Origin: CAWBCI01 sp963787195
Lineage (GTDB): Bacteria > Bacteroidota > Bacteroidia > Bacteroidales > JAGOPY01
Assembly: GCA_963787195.1 (NCBI GenBank)
Contig: CAWBCI010000040.1
Coordinates: 17,220-81,219, forward strand
Direction of reading: 5' to 3'
DNA: 64,000 nt
Both the position numbers and the translations under genes were made by a program. The notes under the pieces were generated by a model, which was given only the letters and a program-made list of their open reading frames with translations, had not been told where the DNA came from and made no database searches. The stretch's first letter is position 1, and every line of letters starts with the position of its first letter. Below, piece by piece: positions 54,598 to 62,981 of the stretch.

Positions 54598-55034
54598 AAG
54601 CGACAAGAGAATCTTAGTCTTTTCAATTTAAGGAATTTGATAAATTGCAATAGTTCGTTTAATACAAGAAAATATATATAAGATCAGGGAAATTAATGAG
54701 ACTGGAACGATCTGAATTTATTATGTTCATTTTAAAAAACTTAGCAAATTGCCCACATTTATATGCTTTAATATATTTCAATGCTTTGCATTTATTACTA
54801 ATAAAACAGCATGATATTAAGCTTGGTGAAGATGGTGTATTTCATTTATTTATATTAAAGTTAATATATTTAATTGTAAAGCTTAAAAAATACAGTGTTT
54901 TATTTTTGCCTGATTAATATTTTGTTGAGATAAATGAAGGGACAAGTTGTCGGACACCTATAGGTGTCCGACAACTAAAAGCGACAAATCCATAGTATCT
55001 TTAGCGCTTCAAAATCAATCAAGCCTGAATCCAT
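54598..55034. other. Divergent intergenic region before the cyclase gene
   Basis: About 437 AT-rich bases with no convincing gene; a 73-codon plus-strand frame (54696-54917) has low-complexity hydrophobic composition and looks like chance. The only clear structure is the palindrome at 54945-54976. Confidence 0.3.
54945..54976. repeat. Perfect 32-bp palindrome
   Basis: AGTTGTCGGACACCTA is followed directly by its exact reverse complement, again centred on TATA and without a loop. It lies about 58 bases upstream of the cyclase start. Together with 17176-17205 it forms a pair with the same design and no shared sequence outside the centre. The other palindrome lies near the fossil copy of the same cyclase family. 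Confidence 0.9.
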
Positions 55035-55680
55035 ATGCTGACCTCAACCTTTAGAAAGAACCTCAGGAACTTCCTCATTACAGGGTTAATATCAGGAAGT
55101 ATTACCGCACTCTTCATGTACCTGTTTTATTACCGCGGTATAGAATCGATTCTGGCCGGCCTGTGTATTGGATTTTCAGTATATGCCGCCATCGTTGCGT
55201 ATAGGGCCTATATTGAAGTACTCTACATCCGCAAAGTCAATCTGCTCATATTGTTAGTGCTCAGTACCCTGGTCCAGATCCTTATAATTATGCTGGTGGC
55301 CACCCTCTTTGTCGGAATATTTTATATGAAAGGGCATTTTGAGATCTATCTTGAGAACCAGAGGCTCTTGCTCAGTAAGCAATTTGTGCTTGGACTGCTC
55401 TTCGGACTATTCCTGAGCATGCTCTTCAGTTTTATCACTATTGTCAGCACCCTCATTGGGAAAAGCATACTCTGGAACCTGTTCATAGGAAAGTATCACA
55501 AACCAAAAGAGGAGGACCGCATTTTCATGTTCCTGGACCTTACCGCATCCACCTCAATAGCAGAACAAATAGGGCATCTCAGCTACCTTTCATTATTAAA
55601 TGATTTTTTCCAGGATATAGTCGAGCCCGTAGAAAAGACCAGGGGAGAGATCTATAAATATGTGGGAGATGAGGCGATTA

Positions 55681-55706
55681 TGAGGTGGTCTAAAAAAACT
55701 GGACAG
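55681..55706 (+). repeat. Left terminal inverted repeat of the IS3 element
   Basis: Begins TGAGGTGGTCT and ends ACTGGACAG, preceded by the ATTA duplication at 55677-55680. Confidence 0.9.
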
Positions 55707-55735
55707 GAATTTAGTAACTTTAAAATTTCTGTCAT

Positions 55736-56023
55736 ATGAAAAAATCCAGACGAACATTTAGTGCGGAATTCAAGGCCAAGGTTGCACTTGAAGCCATAAA
55801 AGAAGTCAAGACCATCTCTGAACTGGCTCAAATATACCAGGTTCATCCCAATTTGATCAGTCTGTGGAAGAAAGAATTTCTTTCCAATGCCGAAAGGGTT
55901 TTTAATGCCGGTAAGGATGAAACAGAACAGATCAAAAAACTTGAAAAGGAGAGGGATGATCTGATACAACAAATCGGGCAGTTAACGGTAGATAATAACT
56001 GGTTAAAAAAAAAGCTTCTATGA
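55736..56023 (+). CDS. IS3-family transposase OrfA
   Basis: 95 residues, helix-turn-helix DNA-binding protein of the element: KKSRRTFSAEFKAKVALEAI, then TISELAQIYQVHPNLISLWK as the recognition region and a leucine-zipper-like C-terminal helix with IKKLEKERDDLIQQIGQL. Its ATG overlaps the stop of the truncated cyclase. The end contains nine consecutive A (55984-56013 region) followed by G, a possible -1 slip site, which would fuse OrfA to OrfB as KKKASMIPLD. Confidence 0.9.
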   Translation: MKKSRRTFSAEFKAKVALEAIKEVKTISELAQIYQVHPNLISLWKKEFLSNAERVFNAGKDETEQIKKLEKERDDLIQQIGQLTVDNNWLKKKLL

Positions 56024-56859
56024 TTCCGTTAGATATTCGCCGGGGCATGATAGACCGAAATGGCCCCCGGAGTATTTGCAGTCAATGTGAACTTTTAGGA
56101 CTTTCCCGAAGTACGCTGTACTACACTCCTTCAAAGGCAACTGATCAGGATCTTCAGCTAATGGAAGAGCTTGACCGGCTCTACCTGGAAGATCCGACCC
56201 GGGGAACCCGGAGAATGGCCAAAGAGTTGAAAAAGAAGGGTTATAAAGTCGGACGTTGTCATGTACGCACCCTGATGCAGATCATGCGACTGAAAACGGT
56301 TTATTGCCGGCCCCGAACCACGGTGATCGATCCGGCCAAATACAAATACCCGTATTTACTGCGCAATCTGGACATTGATAAGCCAAATCAGGTTTGGGCA
56401 TTGGATATCAGCTATATTCCCATGCACAGAGGGTTCATGTACCTGGTAGCCATAATGGATTTGTACAGTCGGTATATTGTTGGCTGGAGTTTATCCAACA
56501 CCATGGAGGCAGAATGGGTTGTGGATACCTTAAAAGTAGCCATTGACCGGTATGAAAAGCCGGGCATCATTAACTCAGACCAGGGGAGCCAGTTTACATC
56601 GGATGAATACGTGGATTATGTAAAAAGTCTTAAAACGGTGAAAATATCAATGGACGGAAAAGGAAGAGCTACTGACAATGCGTTTATCGAACGCTTCTTC
56701 CGGACCATTAAATATGAGAAAATATATTTGGAACACCCGGAAACCGGACATGAACTTCATCAGGTTTGTTCACAATTTATCCACTATTACAATGAAAGAA
56801 GGGACCATTCCTCCATCGGGGATAACCCGCCAATAGCGATATACAGACAGGCAGCATAA
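56020..56859 (+). CDS. IS3-family transposase OrfB, DDE integrase core
   Basis: 279 residues. An N-terminal helical domain (GLSRSTLYYTP) precedes an rve integrase core with the catalytic triad: Asp in VWALDISYIP, Asp in IINSDQGSQFTS and Glu in DNAFIERFFRTIKYEKIY. The core is complete and the C-terminal FIHYYNERRDHSSIGDNPP is typical of the family. The ATG overlaps the OrfA stop by four bases (ATGA). Confidence 0.93.
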   Translation: MIPLDIRRGMIDRNGPRSICSQCELLGLSRSTLYYTPSKATDQDLQLMEELDRLYLEDPTRGTRRMAKELKKKGYKVGRCHVRTLMQIMRLKTVYCRPRTTVIDPAKYKYPYLLRNLDIDKPNQVWALDISYIPMHRGFMYLVAIMDLYSRYIVGWSLSNTMEAEWVVDTLKVAIDRYEKPGIINSDQGSQFTSDEYVDYVKSLKTVKISMDGKGRATDNAFIERFFRTIKYEKIYLEHPETGHELHQVCSQFIHYYNERRDHSSIGDNPPIAIYRQAA

Positions 56860-56939
56860 TTTATCAACAAATAAACTGACTTATGAGTCTCCCCCAGTCC
56901 CCCTCTTTAATACAAATACAATTAACTTTGATTAGGAAA

Positions 56940-56965
56940 CTGTCCAGTCAAACTAGACCATCTCA
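56940..56965 (-). repeat. Right terminal inverted repeat of the IS3 element
   Basis: Read on the minus strand it begins TGAGATGGTCT and ends ACTGGACAG. It is followed by the ATTA duplication at 56966-56969. Confidence 0.9.
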
Positions 56966-57364
56966 ATTATCACATGGAAAACCAGGACGGGAATAAAGAA
57001 CAATAATTGCGTGCTGTGCTTTCATTATATAGAGGAAATTATCCGGAAGAAGTCAGAATTTTACAAGAAAAAATATGGCCTGGTACCCGCCTTTAAAGCC
57101 GGCATGCATTGCGGTATGACAGTAATGGGGGAAGTGGGTTATAAGCGCAGGGAAATTGCCTTTGTGGGTGATGTACTGAATACCACCGCACGTATAGAAG
57201 GAGAATGCAATCATTTCAACCGTGCCCTGCTCATTTCCGAAGACATGGTTTTGAAGCTCATCCCCAATGGTGATATTATACCAAGAGAAGAAGGTACAGT
57301 GATTTTGAGGGGTAAAGAAAATGAGATGAAACTTTTTAGTTTAATTTTTAAAGAGGAATGATTT

Positions 57365-58495
57365 TCAGCCGATTTCCTTCTTTAATTGCTCTCCCAAGCC
57401 AAAATCCAAAGGTCTTTTCTGATCCCCTGCCAGGTAAAGCGTCTGGGTTGGGAAGGCAAATTCAATCCCGGCAGCGTTGAACTGACGGATGATCTCAAAA
57501 TTAACTTTCTCGGAAAAGTCCATATATAACCAGTAATCAGGAGGATGATACCAGTAAAGCACAAGTATATTGAGCGAATCACTGTTGAAATCACTGAAAT
57601 AAACTTTGGGAGGCAGATCTTCCTCCATACCTTCATGATTTTCAAGAATTTTCTTAAGTATTTCAATGGCTTCCTGTATTTTTTCAGGAGGGGTGTCGTA
57701 GGTGATGGTTATATTCATTAGCCTCCGGATGAAAGGCCTTTTGCCAATATTCTGAACTGTCCGGTTGGCCAGCTCTCCATTTGGGATGGTGACCACATGG
57801 CCCTCCAGGGTCCGGATGCTGGTACTGCGCAGGCCAATACTTTCAACCGAGCCGTCATGGCCATCAACCACAACCCTTTCCCCGATTTCAAAAGGCTTGT
57901 CACCTGCTATCACGAATGAGCCTATGAAGTGTTTGAGTGTGTCCTGCGCTGCCAGTGCAATAGCAAGACTTCCGATCCCAAGCCCGGCAATAATGGTAGT
58001 GATCGGTTTATCACTGAGTATTTGTATAATTTGTATGATTATGCCTACTATGGTGAATAACCTTAGCGTTTTCCTGATAAAGGGGATGAACATTTTATTC
58101 ATGTTCGACTTCTGGGACTTTTCGAGGAGGTTTTCAAACCAGATACTGGGAACCTCCACCAACTGGTAAACAAAATATCCGATAGCCAGTACCATCAGGA
58201 TCTGCCGGGAGGTTGATACCATATCATTATAATGCTCGGGCAGATTCAGCATTTTTAAGCCGGCTATCAGGCCGAAACTGAGCAGCAGGATAGTCGCCGA
58301 TTTAGCCAGTGCAACCAGGAAACTGGCATAGACGTGCTTGCGGGCAATACGATTTCTGTGGGATAATTTCATAAGACCCTTGCGGATCAGAATTCCCAGG
58401 AAAAATGATACAAGGATGATCAGCAGAAATATCAGATAGCGCTGCAGATCATCCCTTTGTTGTATCTGGTTTATTATAGAATGAACAGAGCTCAT
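57365..58495 (-). CDS. Small-conductance mechanosensitive channel (MscS family)
   Basis: 376 residues. Three to four membrane helices lie in the N-terminal half; the pore-lining helix contains TTIIAGLGIGSLAIALAAQD with the glycine-alanine packing pattern of MscS, followed by the beta domain KPFEIGERVVVDG and VTIPNGELANRTVQN. The C-terminal cytoplasmic domain is normal in size. It opens under membrane tension and releases solutes during osmotic downshock. Its end lies 3 bases from the convergent cyclase gene. Confidence 0.93.
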   Translation of the reverse strand: MSSVHSIINQIQQRDDLQRYLIFLLIILVSFFLGILIRKGLMKLSHRNRIARKHVYASFLVALAKSATILLLSFGLIAGLKMLNLPEHYNDMVSTSRQILMVLAIGYFVYQLVEVPSIWFENLLEKSQKSNMNKMFIPFIRKTLRLFTIVGIIIQIIQILSDKPITTIIAGLGIGSLAIALAAQDTLKHFIGSFVIAGDKPFEIGERVVVDGHDGSVESIGLRSTSIRTLEGHVVTIPNGELANRTVQNIGKRPFIRRLMNITITYDTPPEKIQEAIEILKKILENHEGMEEDLPPKVYFSDFNSDSLNILVLYWYHPPDYWLYMDFSEKVNFEIIRQFNAAGIEFAFPTQTLYLAGDQKRPLDFGLGEQLKKEIG

Positions 58496-58921
58496 AAAAA
58501 ATTTCTCATAAATTCCGGCCAGCTTTTAATTTGAAACCTGAAATCTCTTATCACTTATACCCGGAACTTTGTATTTGCAAAATGTTTACTCCTGATAAAA
58601 TACCTTATTTTAAGTCTGATCAGAACTTTCAATGGATGTGCCAAATAGGGGATGTTGAATTTCAGCCTGTTTAAGAATAATGTAAAGACTTGTATTTGAC
58701 AGCAGAACTCTGCCGGTATCCTAAAATTCCGGCCGGCGCTGCCATTTTTCACTTGTGGCCTTATTCCCCTAATGGGGAGTATATTCTACATGAAAAGCCA
58801 AGTCCCCGGAGAGTCTTCAGATAATTAAGCAGTATAGTACAAGGGCCTGGAAAATAATTCGGAATTTAATTGTGGCACAGTATTTTCAATTCTTCTTCAA
58901 TCAATAATAATAAATAAAACT
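58496..58921. other. Divergent intergenic region
   Basis: About 426 bases between the MscS gene (minus) and the pterin dehydratase gene (plus). It contains a short CCCC-TAAT-GGGG hairpin near 58768 and two partial copies of AATTCCGGCC (about 58511 and 58725). No gene was recognised. Confidence 0.3.
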
Positions 58922-59251
58922 ATGACTGAATTAAGAGATAGAAAATGTGCTCCCGCTAAAGAAGGGACCATGCCAATGAATCGTGATCAGATAAAGGAAT
59001 ATAGCTCAAAGCTTAAGAGCATTTGGAATGTTATAAACGAGAAAGAGATCCACAGGGAATTCCCTTTTGAGAATTTCAGGAAAGGGATGGAATTTGCCAA
59101 TAAGGTAGCAGCAATTGCAGATCAGGAAAATCATCATCCGGACATGTGCGTACATTATAAAATGGTTGGTATCACCCTGAGTACCCATAATATAGGAGGG
59201 CTTTCGGAGAATGATTTTATCATGGCTGCGAAGATTGAGATGCTCCAGTAG
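58922..59251 (+). CDS. Pterin-4a-carbinolamine dehydratase
   Basis: 109 residues. The family signature is ENHHPDMCVHYKMVGITLST followed by GLSENDFIMAAKIE, including the adjacent histidines and the later His of the active site. The enzyme dehydrates 4a-hydroxytetrahydrobiopterin during pterin recycling, or acts in related pterin chemistry when no aromatic amino acid hydroxylase is present; none is seen here. Its 3' end overlaps the convergent hydrolase gene by 32 bases. Confidence 0.88.
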   Translation: MTELRDRKCAPAKEGTMPMNRDQIKEYSSKLKSIWNVINEKEIHREFPFENFRKGMEFANKVAAIADQENHHPDMCVHYKMVGITLSTHNIGGLSENDFIMAAKIEMLQ

Positions 59252-59975
59252 AGTTTATTTTCGCTATCAAATCATCGCTGTTTAAAAGACCATTCAGGAC
59301 AGCTGAAATGAGTTCCGCCTGATTATATACCATCAGGTGGGTTCCATCCAATAAGATGTCGCGATGTATGCCTTTTGTATTAAAAGTCCGGTCCCTGCTC
59401 CCGTTAATTTTAACAAGGCCGGGGGGCTGTATGGTATTGTCGAATTTCACAATCTGGTCGATCGACCAGAATATTAAGTCAGTATCATAGCCTCTGATCA
59501 TTTCCGTCAGAAAAGCTCTTTCTTCCGGCGTAACCTTACCAAAACATTTACTGATAATCATTCGGGGACTCTTGAGCCATTTTCGGGGGATCATCCTGTG
59601 AAAAGGAAATATCTTCAGGAATTTGAACTTAAATGGTTTTTCATCCTTAGTAGAGAAACCCGAAATAAGGATGGTTTTACTATTTCTGACTGTTTTTCCG
59701 ATGATTGTTGCCACCAGAGCCCCAAAAGAAGTTCCTATAATAATATCTTCCTCGCTTATATTGTTTATTTCGATCAATCTGCCGCAATAACTCTCCAAAG
59801 ATTCGTTTTCAAAGGGTTTGAGCCAGGCAACATGATGGATTTGGTATGGGCTCGAAATGTGGATATTCGTATAAATGTTGCTATCGGAACTCATGGCGCT
59901 GATCAGGAATATTTTCTGTGCCGAAATCAGCATCGAACTGAGCATAAAAACCAGCAATAGAATAAAATTTTTCAT
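59220..59975 (-). CDS. Exported alpha/beta hydrolase
   Basis: 251 residues. The N-terminus MKNFILLLVFMLSSMLISAQ is a signal peptide. The nucleophile elbow is GTSFGALVA, the likely acid Asp lies near GSRDRTFN and the histidine near DGTHLMVYNQ, giving a full Ser-Asp-His triad of the alpha/beta hydrolase fold. The middle contains a basic helical cap. The substrate is unknown; a periplasmic esterase is likely. Its 3' end overlaps the dehydratase gene on the other strand by 32 bases. Confidence 0.75.
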   Translation of the reverse strand: MKNFILLLVFMLSSMLISAQKIFLISAMSSDSNIYTNIHISSPYQIHHVAWLKPFENESLESYCGRLIEINNISEEDIIIGTSFGALVATIIGKTVRNSKTILISGFSTKDEKPFKFKFLKIFPFHRMIPRKWLKSPRMIISKCFGKVTPEERAFLTEMIRGYDTDLIFWSIDQIVKFDNTIQPPGLVKINGSRDRTFNTKGIHRDILLDGTHLMVYNQAELISAVLNGLLNSDDLIAKINSTGASQSSQP

Positions 59976-60289
59976 GACTCTTTTTTTGTTTTAAAAATGC
60001 TTCTTTAACTTTTTCATATAAAGAATTCATTTTCAAATCAAAACTAAGATCAATGAAAGGGTTTTCAGAATTATTAAGGAAGGAAGGGGGTTCAGGATTC
60101 ACGGTATAATAATAAAATTTCAGAAATAATTGGAAATTGAAAGTGTTTTTCCAATTTGGGAATAGGTTGCGGGATAATTTTTGCAATCCTTAATAAAACT
60201 GATTGCAAGCATTATTGATTTTTGCACATTTTTATTCAGAGAAAGTGGCAGACTAGTAATTGGAATCAGATCATGGATTAAGATGGCTT
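59976..60289. other. Intergenic region upstream of the hydrolase
   Basis: About 314 AT-rich bases. A minus-strand frame here (59881-60186) overlaps the hydrolase N-terminus and looks like chance coding. No repeats or RNA structure of note. Confidence 0.3.
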
Positions 60290-60918
60290 TTACCAGGGAT
60301 TGTACATGCCCCTTGGTGCAAAGGGACTGTAATAAGGGCTGTACCCGTTTCCGTATTCAAGGCTGGCATTGATCTCGAAATGTTCAGTAGGGCGGTAGTT
60401 CAGGTTCAGCATGAGCCCCTGGCTATCGGGCATTTTCAGCCTCGGGTCCTTAATTCCTATATTACCGGGAGAAAAACTTTTGTAAGCAGCCCCTGAAAGC
60501 ATCAATTTATTGCTCAGTAAATAATCCCCCTGTACGTAAATGCCCATTGTTGGTATTGGACGCTTTTCACCGGTGAATTGAAGTATTCAAATCCATTGGT
60601 ATAATAAGCATTCCCGAAATAATTATTAATAGAAACCCCTGCATTCAGTCGAAATCTTTTAGATACATTGTATGAAAATGAAGGGGCTGCCCAGCTGCTG
60701 AAGATGGAATTGCCGCTGAAATTGCTCCCGAAACCAGTCCCGACTTCCATTCCGAAATGGCTATCACCAGGCTTAAAGAGGATATTGCCGGTGGAATCAT
60801 TCGTATATCCGGTCTGTGGAAAACGGTATCTAAAAGAAGGTCCACCGTAAAAGTACTGGCTGAATGCGCCTGTACCCAGGCTCAGCAGTAAGATTACTAA
60901 GACTAGTGACTTTTTCAT
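60290..60918 (-). pseudogene. Outer-membrane-like exported protein, one frameshift
   Basis: About 209 residues if repaired. The ATG at 60918 starts a signal peptide (MKKSLVLVILLLSLGTGAFS). The protein is rich in aromatic residues and glycine (YFYGGPSFRYRFPQTG, GFGSNFSGNS), with alternating strands that suggest a small beta-barrel or surface protein. The frame breaks near 60564-60567, a run of four T on the plus strand; adding one base restores SPVKKRPIPTMGIYVQGDY and the frame then continues to the stop at 60290 after RGMYNPW. Family unknown. Confidence 0.65.
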
Positions 60919-60999
60919 AGTCTGCAAAATTAGCTATAATATAACAAGCATAAGGTGAAAATGTCATGAAAAATATGGGATTTCTCATTATCCGGCCAC

Positions 61000-61332
61000 T
61001 TAATATTTCAGGACCTCATTGAGTCCGTTTTTAAATAATTCCAGCTGTTGTTTTGATATTTCACCGATTTTCCTTGTCAAACGCTCCTTTGAAATGGTCC
61101 TGATCTGGAAACTGATGACTTCAGAATCCTGTTCCAGGCCATTTATGTCATCTTTCTTAAGTACAAGGCATCCGGCGTAATTTTTGATTTTGGAACGAAG
61201 CGGACTCACAATACAGATCCCCAGGTGGTCATTCATCGAATTTCCGCTGACTATCACCACTGGCCTTGTCCCTCTTTGCTCGCTGCCAATGACCGGATTT
61301 AGGTCGGCCAGCCAAATCTCCCGCTGTTTCAT
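61000..61332 (-). CDS. MazF/PemK-type mRNA interferase toxin
   Basis: 110 residues. EIWLADLNPVIGSEQRGTRP is the MazF N-terminal signature, with the active-site arginine, and VVIVSGNSMND and CIVSPLRSKIKNYAG complete the fold. Family members cut mRNA at short sequences. The start overlaps the antitoxin stop by four bases (ATGA), the usual arrangement for toxin-antitoxin pairs. Confidence 0.9.
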   Translation of the reverse strand: MKQREIWLADLNPVIGSEQRGTRPVVIVSGNSMNDHLGICIVSPLRSKIKNYAGCLVLKKDDINGLEQDSEVISFQIRTISKERLTRKIGEISKQQLELFKNGLNEVLKY

Positions 61333-61571
61333 AAATCGTCAAGGATTTTAAGATAATCTTCCAGGCCTTCTTCTGCCATATTTTGCATATCAGGATCATT
61401 CGCGGCTTTTTTAAAAGAGCGGATATACTCGGCCTGTTTTAAACGCTCAAAGTATGCCCGGAGTGCCTGCTCCATGATACGGTTTTTAGGAACCTTGAAC
61501 TTAAGTGCATAAGCATCCAGCAACTGTAAAATGTCAGAAGGGAGTGAACTGGTGAAATTGACGGGTTTCAT
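61329..61571 (-). CDS. Ribbon-helix-helix antitoxin of the MazF pair
   Basis: 80 residues. FTSSLPSDILQLLDAYALKF and KNRIMEQALRAYFERLKQAE look like the strand-helix-helix of RHH DNA-binding antitoxins, and the acidic C-terminal tail (EEGLEDYLKILDDL) is the expected toxin-binding part. It should neutralise the toxin and repress the pair's promoter, upstream at about 61572-61620, where AT-rich inverted sequences occur. Confidence 0.8.
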   Translation of the reverse strand: MKPVNFTSSLPSDILQLLDAYALKFKVPKNRIMEQALRAYFERLKQAEYIRSFKKAANDPDMQNMAEEGLEDYLKILDDL

Positions 61572-62047
61572 TATAATTTTATTATAAAGATAATTAATAA
61601 GTATGAATTGTACTTATAAAAATGATATTCTTATAGATCTTGGTTCCAGTTGATTTCTTGATTAGATTCTTATTTATGTACAGGAAGAATTACTCAAATT
61701 TAATATCATGCTACTTAAGATTCCCTGTGACTATTAATATATATTCTTGTCTTTATCAAGAAGGGTGTGAAGTCCTTAGATATTGTTCCGAAAGCTTGAA
61801 AACCTGCGGACAACTCCATACTTAAAGAACTGCCATTGAGAATGCATATGGAACTGAATTTTTATATTTTTTTATAAAAACATTAAAGGATGGATATTGT
61901 TAGGTTTTCAAAATGCAATCATTTTTTTTATGTATTCGGATGACAGATTTTTTTTATCAAATATGAAAAAAAAAGCCAATAATATTTTTTCATCTGTAGG
62001 AATAAGTATCAGATTATCTTATATTTATAATTGAAAGGGAGTTTTTG
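61572..62047. other. Divergent intergenic region
   Basis: About 476 bases, very AT-rich in its right half (several runs of T or A). Promoters for the toxin-antitoxin pair and for the SDR gene must lie here. The small frame at 61640-61825 has no family resemblance and is probably chance. Confidence 0.3.
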
Positions 62048-62863
62048 ATGAAAAATCGTAAAGCATTGATTACAGGAGCCTCCAGTGGCATTGGAAGAGC
62101 TTTTGCCCGGAGATTTGCAAGGGAAGGTTATGATCTTATTATTACCGGACGCCGGCAGGACAGGCTCATCTCCCTTGCTTCCCGGTTAAAGCTCCAGTAT
62201 AAGGTAGATGTGCGCGTGATCGTGGCAGAATTGTCAAATGAAAGTGAACTGGAGAAATTATCACAGACCATACGTTCGGAAGAAGATATTTTCTTTTTGG
62301 TAAACAGCGCCGGTTTTGGTTCCGGCATGAACTTTAGTAATGGCGATATAGACTCTCATTTAAATATGATGAGGGTACATTTGATGGCTGCAATAGAACT
62401 GGTTCACGCGGTTTTGCCGCAAATGATAGAACGGAGGGAAGGAACGATCATCAATGTGTCGTCGCTGGCAGCCTTTTTTCCGGCTCCCGGAAGTACAATG
62501 TATTCAGCCACCAAATCATTTCTATTGAGTTTTACCGAATCCCTGCTTATGGAGGTCAGACAATATGGGATTAGGGTTCAGGCCTTGTGCCCCGGGTTCA
62601 CCCGGACAGATTTCCATGAAAAGCTTCAATTTGAAAATTCAAATAACCTGGTGAAATGGATGGAGCCTGAGAAAGTGGTTGATATCAGCATTAAATCTCT
62701 CAATAGTGGCAAAGTAATTTGTGTTCCGGGAACTCTGAACAAAATCCTCGCTGCTATGCCCCTTATCCTTCCCAGACGGGCATACTTTGGGATCATGAGG
62801 CAACTTGCAAATCATCAGCAGGGCGAAGCCTCCCTTTTGCATCATCAGGCTACTGTCCACTAA
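62048..62863 (+). CDS. Short-chain dehydrogenase/reductase
   Basis: 271 residues from the ATG at 62048 (a TTG directly before it is ignored). TGASSGIGRAFARRFAREG is the NAD(P)-binding loop; NSAGFGS is the NAG-type motif, and the Ser-Tyr-Lys triad lies in NVSSLAAFF and MYSATKSF. PGFTRTDFHEK follows. The C-terminus contains a basic hydrophobic stretch (LAAMPLILPRRAYFGIM), seen in membrane-associated SDRs. The substrate is unknown. It is followed directly by a degenerate heptanucleotide repeat. Confidence 0.88.
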   Translation: MKNRKALITGASSGIGRAFARRFAREGYDLIITGRRQDRLISLASRLKLQYKVDVRVIVAELSNESELEKLSQTIRSEEDIFFLVNSAGFGSGMNFSNGDIDSHLNMMRVHLMAAIELVHAVLPQMIERREGTIINVSSLAAFFPAPGSTMYSATKSFLLSFTESLLMEVRQYGIRVQALCPGFTRTDFHEKLQFENSNNLVKWMEPEKVVDISIKSLNSGKVICVPGTLNKILAAMPLILPRRAYFGIMRQLANHQQGEASLLHHQATVH

Positions 62864-62864
62864 A

Positions 62865-62978
62865 GACCGCCGACCAAGGACTGCCAACCGACGCCCGTAG
62901 GTCCCGACCTGCGCCTTCATTAGTTTCTCTGATAAATAAAACTGCTGACTGCTGACTGTTGACTGCTGACTGACGACT
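62865..62978. repeat. Heptanucleotide GACTGNN array, second locus
   Basis: Immediately after the SDR stop are degenerate units (GACCGCC, GACCAAG, GACTGCC, AACCGAC at 62865-62892). A clean run at 62940-62978 reads (A)ACTGCT, GACTGCT, GACTGTT, GACTGCT, GACTGAC, GACT. It lies between the convergent SDR and glgB genes, just as the array at 7860-7929 lies between convergent genes. Confidence 0.85.
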
Positions 62979-62981
62979 TCC

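Larger units (their letters stand above)
55681..56965 (+). mobile_element. IS3-family insertion sequence, complete
   Basis: 1285 bases. Its ends are TGAG and CTCA; the 26-base terminal inverted repeats (55681-55706 and 56940-56965) match at 20 of 26 positions. It is flanked by a direct 4-base duplication, ATTA, at 55677-55680 and 56966-56969. Two overlapping genes encode the transposase. Deleting the element with one ATTA restores the cyclase frame as GAG GCG ATT ATC ACA TGG, so the boundaries are exact. Both transposase genes are intact, which suggests a recent insertion. Confidence 0.95.
55035..57361 (+). pseudogene. Membrane adenylate/guanylate cyclase, interrupted by an IS3-family element
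   Basis: Removing the element and one copy of the 4-base target duplication gives a continuous frame of 345 residues. The N-terminal ~155 residues contain several membrane segments. The catalytic domain follows: RIFMFLDLTASTSIAEQIG (first metal-binding Asp), YKYVGDEAIITWKTRTG (second Asp, joined across the insertion), and FVGDVLNTTARIEGEC near the C-terminus. It would make cAMP or cGMP at the membrane. As it stands, the upstream part runs into the element and stops at 55739 after ISVI, and the downstream part lacks its start. The fossil at 17320-17489 belongs to the same family. Confidence 0.9.

Noticed and set aside
54696..54917. A 73-codon gene between the histidine kinase and the cyclase
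   Set aside because: Low-complexity hydrophobic composition, no family resemblance and no ribosome binding site; probably chance in AT-rich DNA.
59881..60186. A 101-codon minus-strand gene overlapping the hydrolase start
   Set aside because: It overlaps the signal peptide of a well-supported gene in another frame and has no recognisable motif.
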